This document shows positions 42,420-51,249 of a stretch of 64,000 nucleotides of DNA, piece after piece; position 1 is the first letter of the stretch, and every line of letters begins with the position of its first letter. Origin of the DNA: an uncultured Bacteroidota bacterium (GTDB taxonomy: Bacteria; Bacteroidota; Bacteroidia; Flavobacteriales; Flavobacteriaceae); assembly GCA_902510475.1 (NCBI GenBank), contig CABXCC010000002.1, forward strand, positions 50,083 through 114,082. Reading direction: 5' to 3'. A program made the position numbers and the translations under genes. The notes below the pieces were generated by a model, which searched no databases, was not told where the DNA came from, and worked only from the letters and a program-made list of their open reading frames with translations.

Positions 42420-43265
42420 TTAATTAAAAAGTTTAAAAAAAAGTCTGGGTGTATTCTTTATGTATTCTTTATAAGATTCATGATGCCCCCATTTCTTTAA
42501 TCCTTGATCTTCTAAAATTCTAACTCCAGAAATGTATACAAGTAAAATATAAACAAACAACGGAGATATTAATGTTATGTGTTGTAATCCCTCTAGAGAT
42601 GATATAGACATCACAGCGATTCCTGACCAAAGTAAAATTTCACCAAAATAGTTTGGATGTCTAGACAATGCCCAAAGACCCGTTGAAATAAACTTATCCT
42701 TATTTTCTGATTTTTTTCTAAAATTAGTTTTTTGACGATCGGCTATAACCTCTATTGCAAAACCTAAAATAAACATCAATAGACCAATGTAAAATACATT
42801 ATTGATAATTATTCCATTATATGATGATAAAGCTGTTAAAACGCACAATAAACACATAGAAACCCACATGCCCTGTAAAGTCCATGTCATTAAGAATCTT
42901 GTGAAATTTATCTTAATTGTTCTAAACCTTCTATCCTCGCCTGCTTTGTGAATTCTCATAAATAAAAAAGATCCTAGTCTGATGGCCCATACTGCAACAC
43001 ATCCAACGATAATATAGTCAGCAATTTTATCTGTTCCCGTAATGTAAATAGTAGATAAAATTATTGATATGTAAGTAATACTACCTGTAAGATCAAAGAA
43101 TTTTTCTGTCTGAAAATAATATGCAGGAATAAAGCTAATCCACTGAATACAAAAGATCAGTATTACAAGGTTTTTGACTAATATTAAATCAGTTAATAGA
43201 GCTAATTGAAAAGGTATGTAAAAAGCAATTACTGATGACAAAAGATTTAAAAGATGATTTTTCAT
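42420..43265 (-). CDS. DUF1295 family protein (steroid 5-alpha-reductase-like fold)
   Basis: GLWALSRHPNYFGEILLWSGIAVMS; multiple TM segments. Confidence 0.88.
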   Translation of the reverse strand: MKNHLLNLLSSVIAFYIPFQLALLTDLILVKNLVILIFCIQWISFIPAYYFQTEKFFDLTGSITYISIILSTIYITGTDKIADYIIVGCVAVWAIRLGSFLFMRIHKAGEDRRFRTIKINFTRFLMTWTLQGMWVSMCLLCVLTALSSYNGIIINNVFYIGLLMFILGFAIEVIADRQKTNFRKKSENKDKFISTGLWALSRHPNYFGEILLWSGIAVMSISSLEGLQHITLISPLFVYILLVYISGVRILEDQGLKKWGHHESYKEYIKNTPRLFFKLFN

Positions 43266-43522
43266 TTTACGTTTATATAAATAATGAATAACAATAAATA
43301 TACCGCTAGGTAAATTCTATACTGATTTCTTATTTTTAGATAAATTTTATCCTCAGGAAATAAATTAAAAAATAAACCCCTTAACTCCTTAACAAATACG
43401 GGTTTAATATTAATTTTCCAGTCGTTTGTCTGATAGACAATTTTTCTAAACTTATTTCTAAAATAAGTACTTGGAATTCCCCAAATAAAAAGAATTAATA
43501 ATAGGATATTAGAATAACTCAT
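43262..43522 (-). CDS. Hypothetical protein, predicted two-TM
   Basis: 86 aa, hydrophobic ends, 4-bp overlap with the DUF1295 gene. Confidence 0.55.
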   Translation of the reverse strand: MSYSNILLLILFIWGIPSTYFRNKFRKIVYQTNDWKINIKPVFVKELRGLFFNLFPEDKIYLKIRNQYRIYLAVYLLLFIIYINVK

Positions 43523-43550
43523 AAAGTCCTACTAATGTAAATAAAAACTT

Positions 43551-44033
43551 TTACTCACCCATATTTGCTACGTACTCAGCAGAATCAAATATATAAGTTA
43601 CTTCTGAAACCTTATCACCATCCCACTTAAACCAAGCATGAACTGGATTTCCTACAACTACCTCTGACGACTTACTTGTACCTTCCCAATCAAACCAAGT
43701 GCTGGTGTAAGTATCTCCATCGTCAAAAATAAATGTTGCTGTAGCTCTGTCAGAATTTTTAATGTCATTGTAAAATTCTCTTCCACCCATAAAGGCATCC
43801 ATCATTTCTGAGGGTGTCATTTCCTGACCATTAACGTTTGCAACTGCATCGTCTGTAAAAATAGCTTCTTGACCTGTCATGTCGTTAGCAAGATAAGCAT
43901 CATTAAAAGCATCCATGACTAAAGATTTTGCATCTCCACCTTCAATTATACCTGTTTGAGATTCATTTTTAACCTCTGTATCACATGATAAGAAAGTTAA
44001 AAGTAATAATAGTGTAAAAAATATGTTTTTCAT
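43551..44033 (-). CDS. Lipoprotein, SnoaL/NTF2-like
   Basis: LLTFLSC lipobox; NDAYLANDMTGQEAIFTDDAVANVNGQEMTPSEMMDAF. Confidence 0.65.
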   Translation of the reverse strand: MKNIFFTLLLLLTFLSCDTEVKNESQTGIIEGGDAKSLVMDAFNDAYLANDMTGQEAIFTDDAVANVNGQEMTPSEMMDAFMGGREFYNDIKNSDRATATFIFDDGDTYTSTWFDWEGTSKSSEVVVGNPVHAWFKWDGDKVSEVTYIFDSAEYVANMGE

Positions 44034-44180
44034 TATAGTTTTTGTTTAATTGGTTATTAATTTTTAGTTGATATTTTACGTTCGATTCAACCAATACAAT
44101 ATAAATTATCATTTTTATAAAATAAAACTTGTTAAATATGATTTATTAACCATTGTTAACAAATTATAAGTTTATTTAAA

Positions 44181-44423
44181 TTAATAGGTAATATTCATGT
44201 TAACATTTGGAATACAAACATAAGCTTGTGAAAAAACCCCTCCTTTGCCTGGAATTATCGAGGAAATTTTTTCAATAATACCCTCATTTTGCCCAAATAA
44301 ACAAGTTGCTCCTGCAGCACCAACTTCTCCAGTTTCTGGGTCAACTGCTATTATCGAAAAAGTATCTTGAGAAAATGATTGTAAATTAAATAATATTATA
44401 AAGGCAAAAAGTAAAGATCTCAT
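44181..44423 (-). pseudogene. Truncated DUF1028 (Ntn-hydrolase-like) gene remnant
   Basis: Signal peptide then DTFSIIAVDPETGEVGAAGATC...IPGKGGVFSQAY matches the N-terminus of DUF1028 proteins but stops at 80 aa. Confidence 0.6.
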
Positions 44424-44476
44424 GTGGCATATTTTATGATTATAAATATCAAAATTTATTTCATTAATTTAAAAGA

Positions 44477-45379
44477 ATGCTTAAAATTTCTTATGATAAA
44501 CTATACAATCATCCACTTAAGGAAAATCATAGGTTTCCTATGATTAAATATGAGCTAATTCCAGAACAATTAATACTTGAGAACACGTGTAATGAAAGTA
44601 ACTTTTTTGAACCTGGACTAATCAACGAAGAAAATATACTGCTTACACATGATAAAATTTATTACGAAAAATTAAAAAATCAAGAATTAAATAAAAAAGA
44701 ATTAAGAGCTATTGGATTTCCAATGTCAGAAAAATTAATTCAAAGAGAGAAATGTATTGTTCAGGGTACTATTGAAAGTGCTTTGTTTTCTGTTAAAAAT
44801 GGAGTGGCTATGAATATAGCTGGCGGTACTCATCATGCTTTTACAAACAGAGCTGAAGCTTTTTGCATTCTTAATGATCAGGCAATTGCGGCAAATTTTC
44901 TTATTAAAAATAATCATTCTAAAAAAATATTAATTCTAGATCTGGATGTTCATCAAGGAAACGGAACAGCAGAAATATTTAGAAATAATAAAAATGTTTT
45001 TACAGTTTCATTTCACGGTGAAAAAAACTACCCATTTAGAAAAGAAAAAAGTGATTATGATTATGGATTCAAAGACGGTACATCTGATGAAGAATATTTA
45101 AACAAAATAACTTATGAAATACCCAGAATTATCGAATCTTTTGAGCCCGATTTCATTTTTTATTTATCAGGAGTTGATATAATTGAAAATGATAAACTTG
45201 GACGATTATCAGTATCGATAAATGGTTGTAAGCAAAGAGATAAATATATTTTAAATTATTGTAAACAAAATAAAATCCCTTTGCAGATAAGCATGGGAGG
45301 TGGATATTCTCCAATTTTAAAAGATATAATTGAAGCTCATTCTAATACGTTTAGGTTAGCTCAAGAAATTTACTTTTAA
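44477..45379 (+). CDS. Histone deacetylase family protein
   Basis: GGTHHAFTNRAEAFCILND, ILDLDVHQGNGTAEIF, FYLSGVD. Confidence 0.93.
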   Translation: MLKISYDKLYNHPLKENHRFPMIKYELIPEQLILENTCNESNFFEPGLINEENILLTHDKIYYEKLKNQELNKKELRAIGFPMSEKLIQREKCIVQGTIESALFSVKNGVAMNIAGGTHHAFTNRAEAFCILNDQAIAANFLIKNNHSKKILILDLDVHQGNGTAEIFRNNKNVFTVSFHGEKNYPFRKEKSDYDYGFKDGTSDEEYLNKITYEIPRIIESFEPDFIFYLSGVDIIENDKLGRLSVSINGCKQRDKYILNYCKQNKIPLQISMGGGYSPILKDIIEAHSNTFRLAQEIYF

Positions 45380-45588
45380 CAACAACCACAGCTTTTATTT
45401 GAGATGTGATTTTTTGGTTTTTTAATATTACATGAGTACATGGGATATTTAGCAAGAAACATCTCTCCTAACATAACATCAGAAATATAATCATCTCCTC
45501 CGTATTTATTTCTAATTGCCAAGCCAAATTCTTCGACGCTGTATAATTTATTTTCTAAATCTAAGGGGTTGGTATTATCTTGTTTCAT
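45376..45588 (-). CDS. Hypothetical small protein, Cys-rich C-terminus (SCGCC)
   Basis: 70 aa ORF; convergent 4-bp overlap with HDAC-like gene. Confidence 0.5.
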   Translation of the reverse strand: MKQDNTNPLDLENKLYSVEEFGLAIRNKYGGDDYISDVMLGEMFLAKYPMYSCNIKKPKNHISNKSCGCC

Positions 45589-45603
45589 ATCTTAAATTTA
45601 TAT

Positions 45604-45618
45604 TATTTCCCAATACAA
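45604..45618. repeat. Direct repeat copy 1 (candidate attachment site, distal end)
   Basis: TATTTCCCAATACAA; 14/15 identical to 46848..46862. Confidence 0.6.
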
Positions 45619-45655
45619 CATTTTTATATAATACTTGGAAATATTTCTTTAAATG

Positions 45656-46621
45656 CTAACGATTAAAGGAATTATATTTTTGTTTTAACAGAAAAATCAA
45701 ATAATCTAAATCAGATTTTGAATCAGCCTCAATTCTGTAAGATTTTGAAGTTGATCCATTGTTTAATATCCTTTGCCTATCTTTTCTAATATTTTTTGGA
45801 TCATCAAGAGTAAAATAATTTTGTGACTTGAAGCCATCAGGATTATGAATACCCCTAATAATGTCAAAAATTAATTTTGATTTTCTAATCTTAATATAAC
45901 ATATAGTTGAAAATGATGAACCGTTTAAAGCAAGTCCAATATAATGTCTCTTAGGAGTTAATTCAACCCCTTCAAGTTCAGAAATTTTTTTATTAAGCTC
46001 ATTCCATTTTTCCAAAAGTTTTTCAGACATAACCGAGATATGATCTTCGATAGAGTAAACCTTTACCTCTTTGCTAACAGAACTAATTACGTTCTTGTTT
46101 TTTGAATTTATAGATTGGATACTCTCATTAGAGCTTGATTTGTGTTTATTAAAAACAATTGTATTGTTAGAAAATCTTTTGATTTCCCATAATTCAAATG
46201 GTAAGTTTTTAAAATTAACACTATCCTTTTGATAAGAGTTAAATGAAGGGGAAACAAAGATTATTTTTGATTGAGACCAATCAATTTCATCAACTTTAAG
46301 AACCTTATTATAATGTTGTGATAATGTTAATAGAAAGTCAGATTTATTATTTAATAAAAGTTGTAGATAAGTATAACCCTGATCAATAACAGAATAGCTA
46401 CTACCCTTTTTATATTCAATAATTACAAATGAACTATTCTCAGCATCATAACAAAGTGAATCAATTCTATATTTGCCCACTGTCAACTCAGAATATATGA
46501 ATTCAAGTCCGAAGAAAATATCTGTATTGTTTTCAACCAACTCCTGTATATCTCTTTCAAGCTTAAACGGTACTACATCAACATCTTCTACTTTATTATT
46601 TTTGAGTTTAAAAACTTCCAT
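45656..46621 (-). CDS. PD-(D/E)XK-like endonuclease with C-terminal DUF5655-like domain
   Basis: N-terminal RIDSLCYDAENSSFVIIEYKKG (D...ExK); C-terminal KRHYIGLALNGSSFSTICYIKIRKSKL...LDDPKNIRKD. Confidence 0.7.
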   Translation of the reverse strand: MEVFKLKNNKVEDVDVVPFKLERDIQELVENNTDIFFGLEFIYSELTVGKYRIDSLCYDAENSSFVIIEYKKGSSYSVIDQGYTYLQLLLNNKSDFLLTLSQHYNKVLKVDEIDWSQSKIIFVSPSFNSYQKDSVNFKNLPFELWEIKRFSNNTIVFNKHKSSSNESIQSINSKNKNVISSVSKEVKVYSIEDHISVMSEKLLEKWNELNKKISELEGVELTPKRHYIGLALNGSSFSTICYIKIRKSKLIFDIIRGIHNPDGFKSQNYFTLDDPKNIRKDRQRILNNGSTSKSYRIEADSKSDLDYLIFLLKQKYNSFNR

Positions 46622-46846
46622 TAATTATAATTATAACCATTAATAATAATTACAAGATAGTAAGTAGTATGGGGTTTAACAAGAATTATTTTGAAGGCAT
46701 TGATAATTGGCTAAATTGTGCACCACTTTTTTTTGTGGTGGATAATTGGAGCACTAAATAACCGAAACATTATGTAATTAAACCGTATTTGATAGGAATA
46801 TTTTACAGATTTTATGTTGTAATACTGCTATAAAAATGTGGTCAAA

Positions 46847-48232
46847 CTATTTCCCAATGCAAAACTTTGAGAATATATTCCCAAGTATTTCATCATTGGA
46901 AATTTCCCCTGTTAGCTCACCTAAATAATAAATGGACTGTTTTATATCTATTGCTAACAAATCTGCTGAAACTTTATTATTAATTGCTGACTTAACCTTG
47001 TGAATTTCCTCATATGTCTTATTTAACAAATCATAATGTCTAGAGTTTGATATTGTTGAATTATCTATTTGACTTGTCAGACTGTTAACATGATTTATTA
47101 TTTCATTCTTTAATACTGAAATATTAATCTTATTTTTTGCGCTTATTGAAATTGGTTTAAATTCCGATAAATTATCTATTTCTACATTTGATTTCTCATC
47201 CTCTTTGTTTAGAACAAGTATTAATTTTTTTTCAGGAAACTCATCATTAATACCATTAAGATAATCTATGTAATAATCCATATTTGATGAGTTTAATTGC
47301 GAATAATCAATTAAATAAATTATTATTTCAGCTTCCTTTATTTTTTTAAAGGTTCTTTCAATTCCAATACTTTCTATTTCATCCTTTGTAGATCTAATCC
47401 CTGCAGTATCAATAAACCTACATATAACTCCATTTAAATTTATTTGATCTTCAACTGTGTCTCTAGTCGTCCCTGGAATTGGACTGACAATTGCTCTTTC
47501 TTCGTTCAATAAAGAATTTAAAAGGGTTGATTTTCCAGAGTTAGGTTCTCCAGCAATAACAACAGGAATACCATTTTTAATTACATTTCCTGTTTTAAAT
47601 GAATCAATCAAAGTTTTGAGACTTAATGATATTCTATCTAACAAAGCAATTAATTCATTCATGTTAGCAAATTCTACATCTTCTTGTGAAAAATCAAGTT
47701 CTAATTCAATTAGAGATGCGAAGTTGACTAATTCAGATCTAAGATCATTAATATCATTTTTAAAACCACCCCTCATTTGATTCATTGCTAACCTATGAGA
47801 AGACTCAGAATTACTAGAAATTAAATCCGCAACAGACTCAGCTTGACTTAAATCCATTTTACCATTTAAAAAAGAACGCATCGTAAATTCACCTGCATTG
47901 GCAATCCTACAATTTTTAGATAATAATAACTGAATTATTGATTGCTGAATAAATAAACTGCCATGACAAGATATTTCAACTAAATCTTCACCAGTGTAAG
48001 ACTTAGGGTTACGAAATACAGTAATTAATACTTTATCAATTGTGTTTTTTTTATCATAAATATAGCCAAGTTGAACCTTACTGGATTGTTGATCTTTTAA
48101 GCTTAATTTTTCAACACCCCGAAAAAAATTATCTACAATTTCTATGCTTTCTGGCCCAGAAATTCTGATAAGAGAAATAGCCCCTACTCCAGATGGTGAT
48201 GCTAATGCAATTATGTTATCGTTATCTACCAA
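46847..48232 (-). CDS. mnmE: tRNA uridine-5-carboxymethylaminomethyl(34) synthesis GTPase MnmE
   Basis: IIALASPSGVGAISLIRISGP, GEPNSGKSTLLNSLL, C-terminal IFSKFCIGK. Confidence 0.96.
   Translation of the reverse strand: MVDNDNIIALASPSGVGAISLIRISGPESIEIVDNFFRGVEKLSLKDQQSSKVQLGYIYDKKNTIDKVLITVFRNPKSYTGEDLVEISCHGSLFIQQSIIQLLLSKNCRIANAGEFTMRSFLNGKMDLSQAESVADLISSNSESSHRLAMNQMRGGFKNDINDLRSELVNFASLIELELDFSQEDVEFANMNELIALLDRISLSLKTLIDSFKTGNVIKNGIPVVIAGEPNSGKSTLLNSLLNEERAIVSPIPGTTRDTVEDQINLNGVICRFIDTAGIRSTKDEIESIGIERTFKKIKEAEIIIYLIDYSQLNSSNMDYYIDYLNGINDEFPEKKLILVLNKEDEKSNVEIDNLSEFKPISISAKNKINISVLKNEIINHVNSLTSQIDNSTISNSRHYDLLNKTYEEIHKVKSAINNKVSADLLAIDIKQSIYYLGELTGEISNDEILGNIFSKFCIGK
46848..46862. repeat. 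Direct repeat copy 2 (candidate attachment site, at mnmE 3' end)
   Basis: TATTTCCCAATGCAA; encodes part of the conserved mnmE C-terminus FCIGK-stop. Confidence 0.6.
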
Positions 48233-48891
48233 TTCCTGTTAGTTTTAACGTAAAAGTATACAATTGGTATCAATAGAACCGCTACTGTGAACATATTATT
48301 AATTAATACAATTGGGGAAATAAGTAAAGTAGTAAAGAAACCAGCAATAGCTCCTCCCAAATGTGCTTCATGGCCAATATTATCATTTCGTTTTTTCATT
48401 GAATAAATTGAATAAAATAAATAACCAATTCCAAAAAGATAACCTGGCATTGGAATGATAAAAAAGAATAGCGTCATACTTGGGTTAAGTAATATTGATG
48501 CATACACTATACCCATAACCGCACCACTTGCGCCAACAGCATTATAATTTAATTTGTTTTTGTTTAACCTGTAAGTTAATATGTTACCAAAAATTAAACT
48601 TGCAAAATAAATAATCAAAAAATTCATTTCACCAACCCTATATATCACTGAATCAGCAAAAAAATAAAAAGTAAACATATTAACGATTAAGTGAGAAGTG
48701 TCTACATGTAAAAACCCAGATGAAAGATATCTAATCCACTCACCTCTTTTTATGTAGGAAGGGTTGAATTTGTATTTGTTGAAAAAATTAATATCATTAA
48801 AACCCTTGTAGGAGAAATAAATATTTAGAATAATAAGAAGAATTGCTACAGAGTTCACAGATAATTTACTTAATCGTGTCAAATATAACAT
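48226..48891 (-). CDS. Rhomboid family intramembrane serine protease
   Basis: LSSGFLHVDTSHLIVNMFTFYFF, VGASGAVMGI catalytic Ser motif, HEAHLGGAIAGF. Confidence 0.92.
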   Translation of the reverse strand: MLYLTRLSKLSVNSVAILLIILNIYFSYKGFNDINFFNKYKFNPSYIKRGEWIRYLSSGFLHVDTSHLIVNMFTFYFFADSVIYRVGEMNFLIIYFASLIFGNILTYRLNKNKLNYNAVGASGAVMGIVYASILLNPSMTLFFFIIPMPGYLFGIGYLFYSIYSMKKRNDNIGHEAHLGGAIAGFFTTLLISPIVLINNMFTVAVLLIPIVYFYVKTNRNW

Positions 48892-48909
48892 ATATTTGTC
48901 TCAAATTTA
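48880..48909. promoter_or_regulatory. Divergent promoter region with three TAnnTTTG -7-like boxes
   Basis: CAAATATA-ACA-TATATTTG (48880..48898) plus reverse TAAATTTG at 48902..48909. Confidence 0.5.
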
Positions 48910-48913
48910 TTTA

Positions 48914-49795
48914 ATGGATAGACTGGTATTCATCATTACTTACCCATTTATTTGGCTAATTTCTAAGCTGAGCTTTTCGTCAATTTATATAGTTTCTGAC
49001 CTTCTTTTTTACCCTCTATATTACATCTTTTCGTACAGAAAAAAGGTGGTTAGAAAAAATTTAGAATTAGCATTTCCAAACAAATCCCTTAAAGAAAGAA
49101 TAAAAATCGAAAAAGAGAACTATAGAAACTTAACAGATATATTTTTAGAGACCTTTAAATCGACCAAGATGGAAGAGGATGAATTGAAGAAAAGATTTGT
49201 TTTTAAAAATCCTGATGTTCTAGAAAAAATATATAAGAATAAGCAGGATGTTATTGTTATGTGCAGTCATTATTGTAGTTGGGAATGGGTTTTTGCTATC
49301 AGAAATATTACAAGCTTTAATATTAATGCTGTCTATAAGCAACTTTCAAATAAGTATTTTGATAAGTTGACAAAATCTAGAAGAAGTCAATATGGTGCTA
49401 ATATGATCACAACAAAAGATACATTTAGGGAAATAAGTAGGTTGTCAAAGATAGAGGGATTAAATTTTTATGGATTTGCATCAGATCAATCTCCAAAAAA
49501 GAGCAAAGCAGTATACTGGACTAACTTTTTAAACAATTATGTCCCTTTTCATATTGGAGCAGAGGTTATTGCAAAAAAATATAATATGGCGTTAGTTTTT
49601 ATGGATGTACAAAAAATCAAGAGGGGTTTTTATGAAGCTTCATTATCATTAATAACTGATAAACCTAAGGACTTTAAAAACTATGAATTAACGGAAGAGT
49701 ATATCAAACTAGTTGAAAAACAGGTTACAGAAAAACCAGAGTATTACACCTGGACTCATAAGAGATTCAAACACAGAAAAAATAAGGCTATTTAA
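48914..49795 (+). CDS. LpxL/HtrB-type lysophospholipid acyltransferase
   Basis: VRKNLELAFPNKSLKER, MCSHYCSWEW (HxxxxW-like), FASDQSP; start at ATG 48914 rather than TTG 48896. Confidence 0.88.
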   Translation: MDRLVFIITYPFIWLISKLSFSSIYIVSDLLFYPLYYIFSYRKKVVRKNLELAFPNKSLKERIKIEKENYRNLTDIFLETFKSTKMEEDELKKRFVFKNPDVLEKIYKNKQDVIVMCSHYCSWEWVFAIRNITSFNINAVYKQLSNKYFDKLTKSRRSQYGANMITTKDTFREISRLSKIEGLNFYGFASDQSPKKSKAVYWTNFLNNYVPFHIGAEVIAKKYNMALVFMDVQKIKRGFYEASLSLITDKPKDFKNYELTEEYIKLVEKQVTEKPEYYTWTHKRFKHRKNKAI

Positions 49796-51167
49796 TCATA
49801 TTGATCTCGTCAATAAACTTTGAAGATAACGTATTAGCTTCTTCTTGAGATTTTGCTTCAGAATATACCCTAATTATTGGTTCTGTATTACTTTTTCGCA
49901 ACTGAACCCAAGAATTTTCAAAATCAATTTTTAAACCATCCTCATTGTTGATTTCTTGGTCAGAATATTTTTTCGAAATCTCATTTATTATTTTATCAAC
50001 GTTAACAGTTTTATCAAGCATAATCTTGTCCTTGCTCATAAAATAGCTGGGATATTCTGACCTTAATTGAGAACATGAAATATTAAGATTAGCTAAATGA
50101 CTTAAAAACAATGCAATTCCAACCAATGCATCTCTACCATAATGTAGATCTGGGAGGATTATACCACCATTTCCTTCCCCACCAATAACAGCATTTTTTT
50201 TCTTCATTAACTCAACAACATTTACTTCCCCTACTGCACTAAAAAAATGATTACATCCATTTAAATCTGAAATATCTTTTAAAGCCCTAGATGAGCTTAA
50301 ATTACTAACTGTATTGCCTGGATTGTGTTTTAAATAATAATCTGCACAGGCAACCAAAGTATATTCTTCACCAAAAACCTCACCATTTTCAGAAATAAAT
50401 GCTAAACGATCAACATCAGGATCAACAACAATTCCTAAATCAGCAGCCTGATTCACAACCAATTTGGATAAATCAGAAAGATTCTCCTTTAAGGGTTCAG
50501 GATTATGTGGGAACTCTCCGGTTGGATCACAATATAATTTAATGGTTTCAACTCCTAGTCTGTCTAACAATTTTGGAATTGCTATTCCACCAGTAGAATT
50601 TACCGCATCAACAACTACTTTAAATTTTCTTCTTTTAATTGATTCTGAATCTATAAATGGTAATTTTAGTATTGAATCTATATGAGTATCAATGTAAGAA
50701 TCGTTAAATGTAACTGATCCTAAATTTATATTTTCATCAAAAGAAGGATTTGAATCTGCAATAGACATTAAATTTTTACCATCCTCTGCATTTATAAACT
50801 CCCCTTTACCATTCAGTAATTTTAACGCATTCCATTCCCTTGGGTTGTGACTTGCAGTAATTATAATACCTGCGTCAGCCTTTTCAATTGGAACGGCTAT
50901 TTCGACAGTTGGTGTAGTGGAGAGCCCTAAACAAACAACGTCAAATCCCATTTTTGTTAGGGTTTCCAAAACCAATCCTTGAACCATTAATCCAGAAACT
51001 CTAGCGTCTCTTCCTACTACTATTTTATTTGATTTAACTATATTTTGAGATTTGAGCCACAAGCAAAAAGACAGAGTGTATAAAATAATATCATTCTTGG
51101 TTAGGTCTTCCCCTTCTCTATCTCCAATTGTACCTCTAATTCCTGAAATTGATTTTATTAATGGCAT
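49788..51167 (-). CDS. glmM: Phosphoglucosamine mutase
   Basis: PLIKSISGIRGTIG, ITASHNPREWNALK; start at ATG 51167 instead of TTG 51185. Confidence 0.92.
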   Translation of the reverse strand: MPLIKSISGIRGTIGDREGEDLTKNDIILYTLSFCLWLKSQNIVKSNKIVVGRDARVSGLMVQGLVLETLTKMGFDVVCLGLSTTPTVEIAVPIEKADAGIIITASHNPREWNALKLLNGKGEFINAEDGKNLMSIADSNPSFDENINLGSVTFNDSYIDTHIDSILKLPFIDSESIKRRKFKVVVDAVNSTGGIAIPKLLDRLGVETIKLYCDPTGEFPHNPEPLKENLSDLSKLVVNQAADLGIVVDPDVDRLAFISENGEVFGEEYTLVACADYYLKHNPGNTVSNLSSSRALKDISDLNGCNHFFSAVGEVNVVELMKKKNAVIGGEGNGGIILPDLHYGRDALVGIALFLSHLANLNISCSQLRSEYPSYFMSKDKIMLDKTVNVDKIINEISKKYSDQEINNEDGLKIDFENSWVQLRKSNTEPIIRVYSEAKSQEEANTLSSKFIDEINMIK

Positions 51168-51182
51168 TAAAATTGTTTTTTG

Positions 51183-51190
51183 CAAATATA
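51183..51190 (-). promoter_or_regulatory. -7-like box TATATTTG upstream of glmM
   Basis: Matches TAnnTTTG, 15 bp upstream of the ATG at 51167. Confidence 0.45.
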
Positions 51191-51249
51191 CTTTTATTTA
51201 AACTACAGTAAAATAATTTGAATTTGTAAATTCGGACAAAATATCAATA

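Larger units (their letters stand above)
45604..46862. mobile_element. Candidate minimal/decayed integrative element at the mnmE 3' end
   Basis: Segment bounded by 15-bp direct repeats, one at the mnmE terminus; carries a single nuclease-like gene and ~225 bp noncoding DNA, no integrase. Confidence 0.45.
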
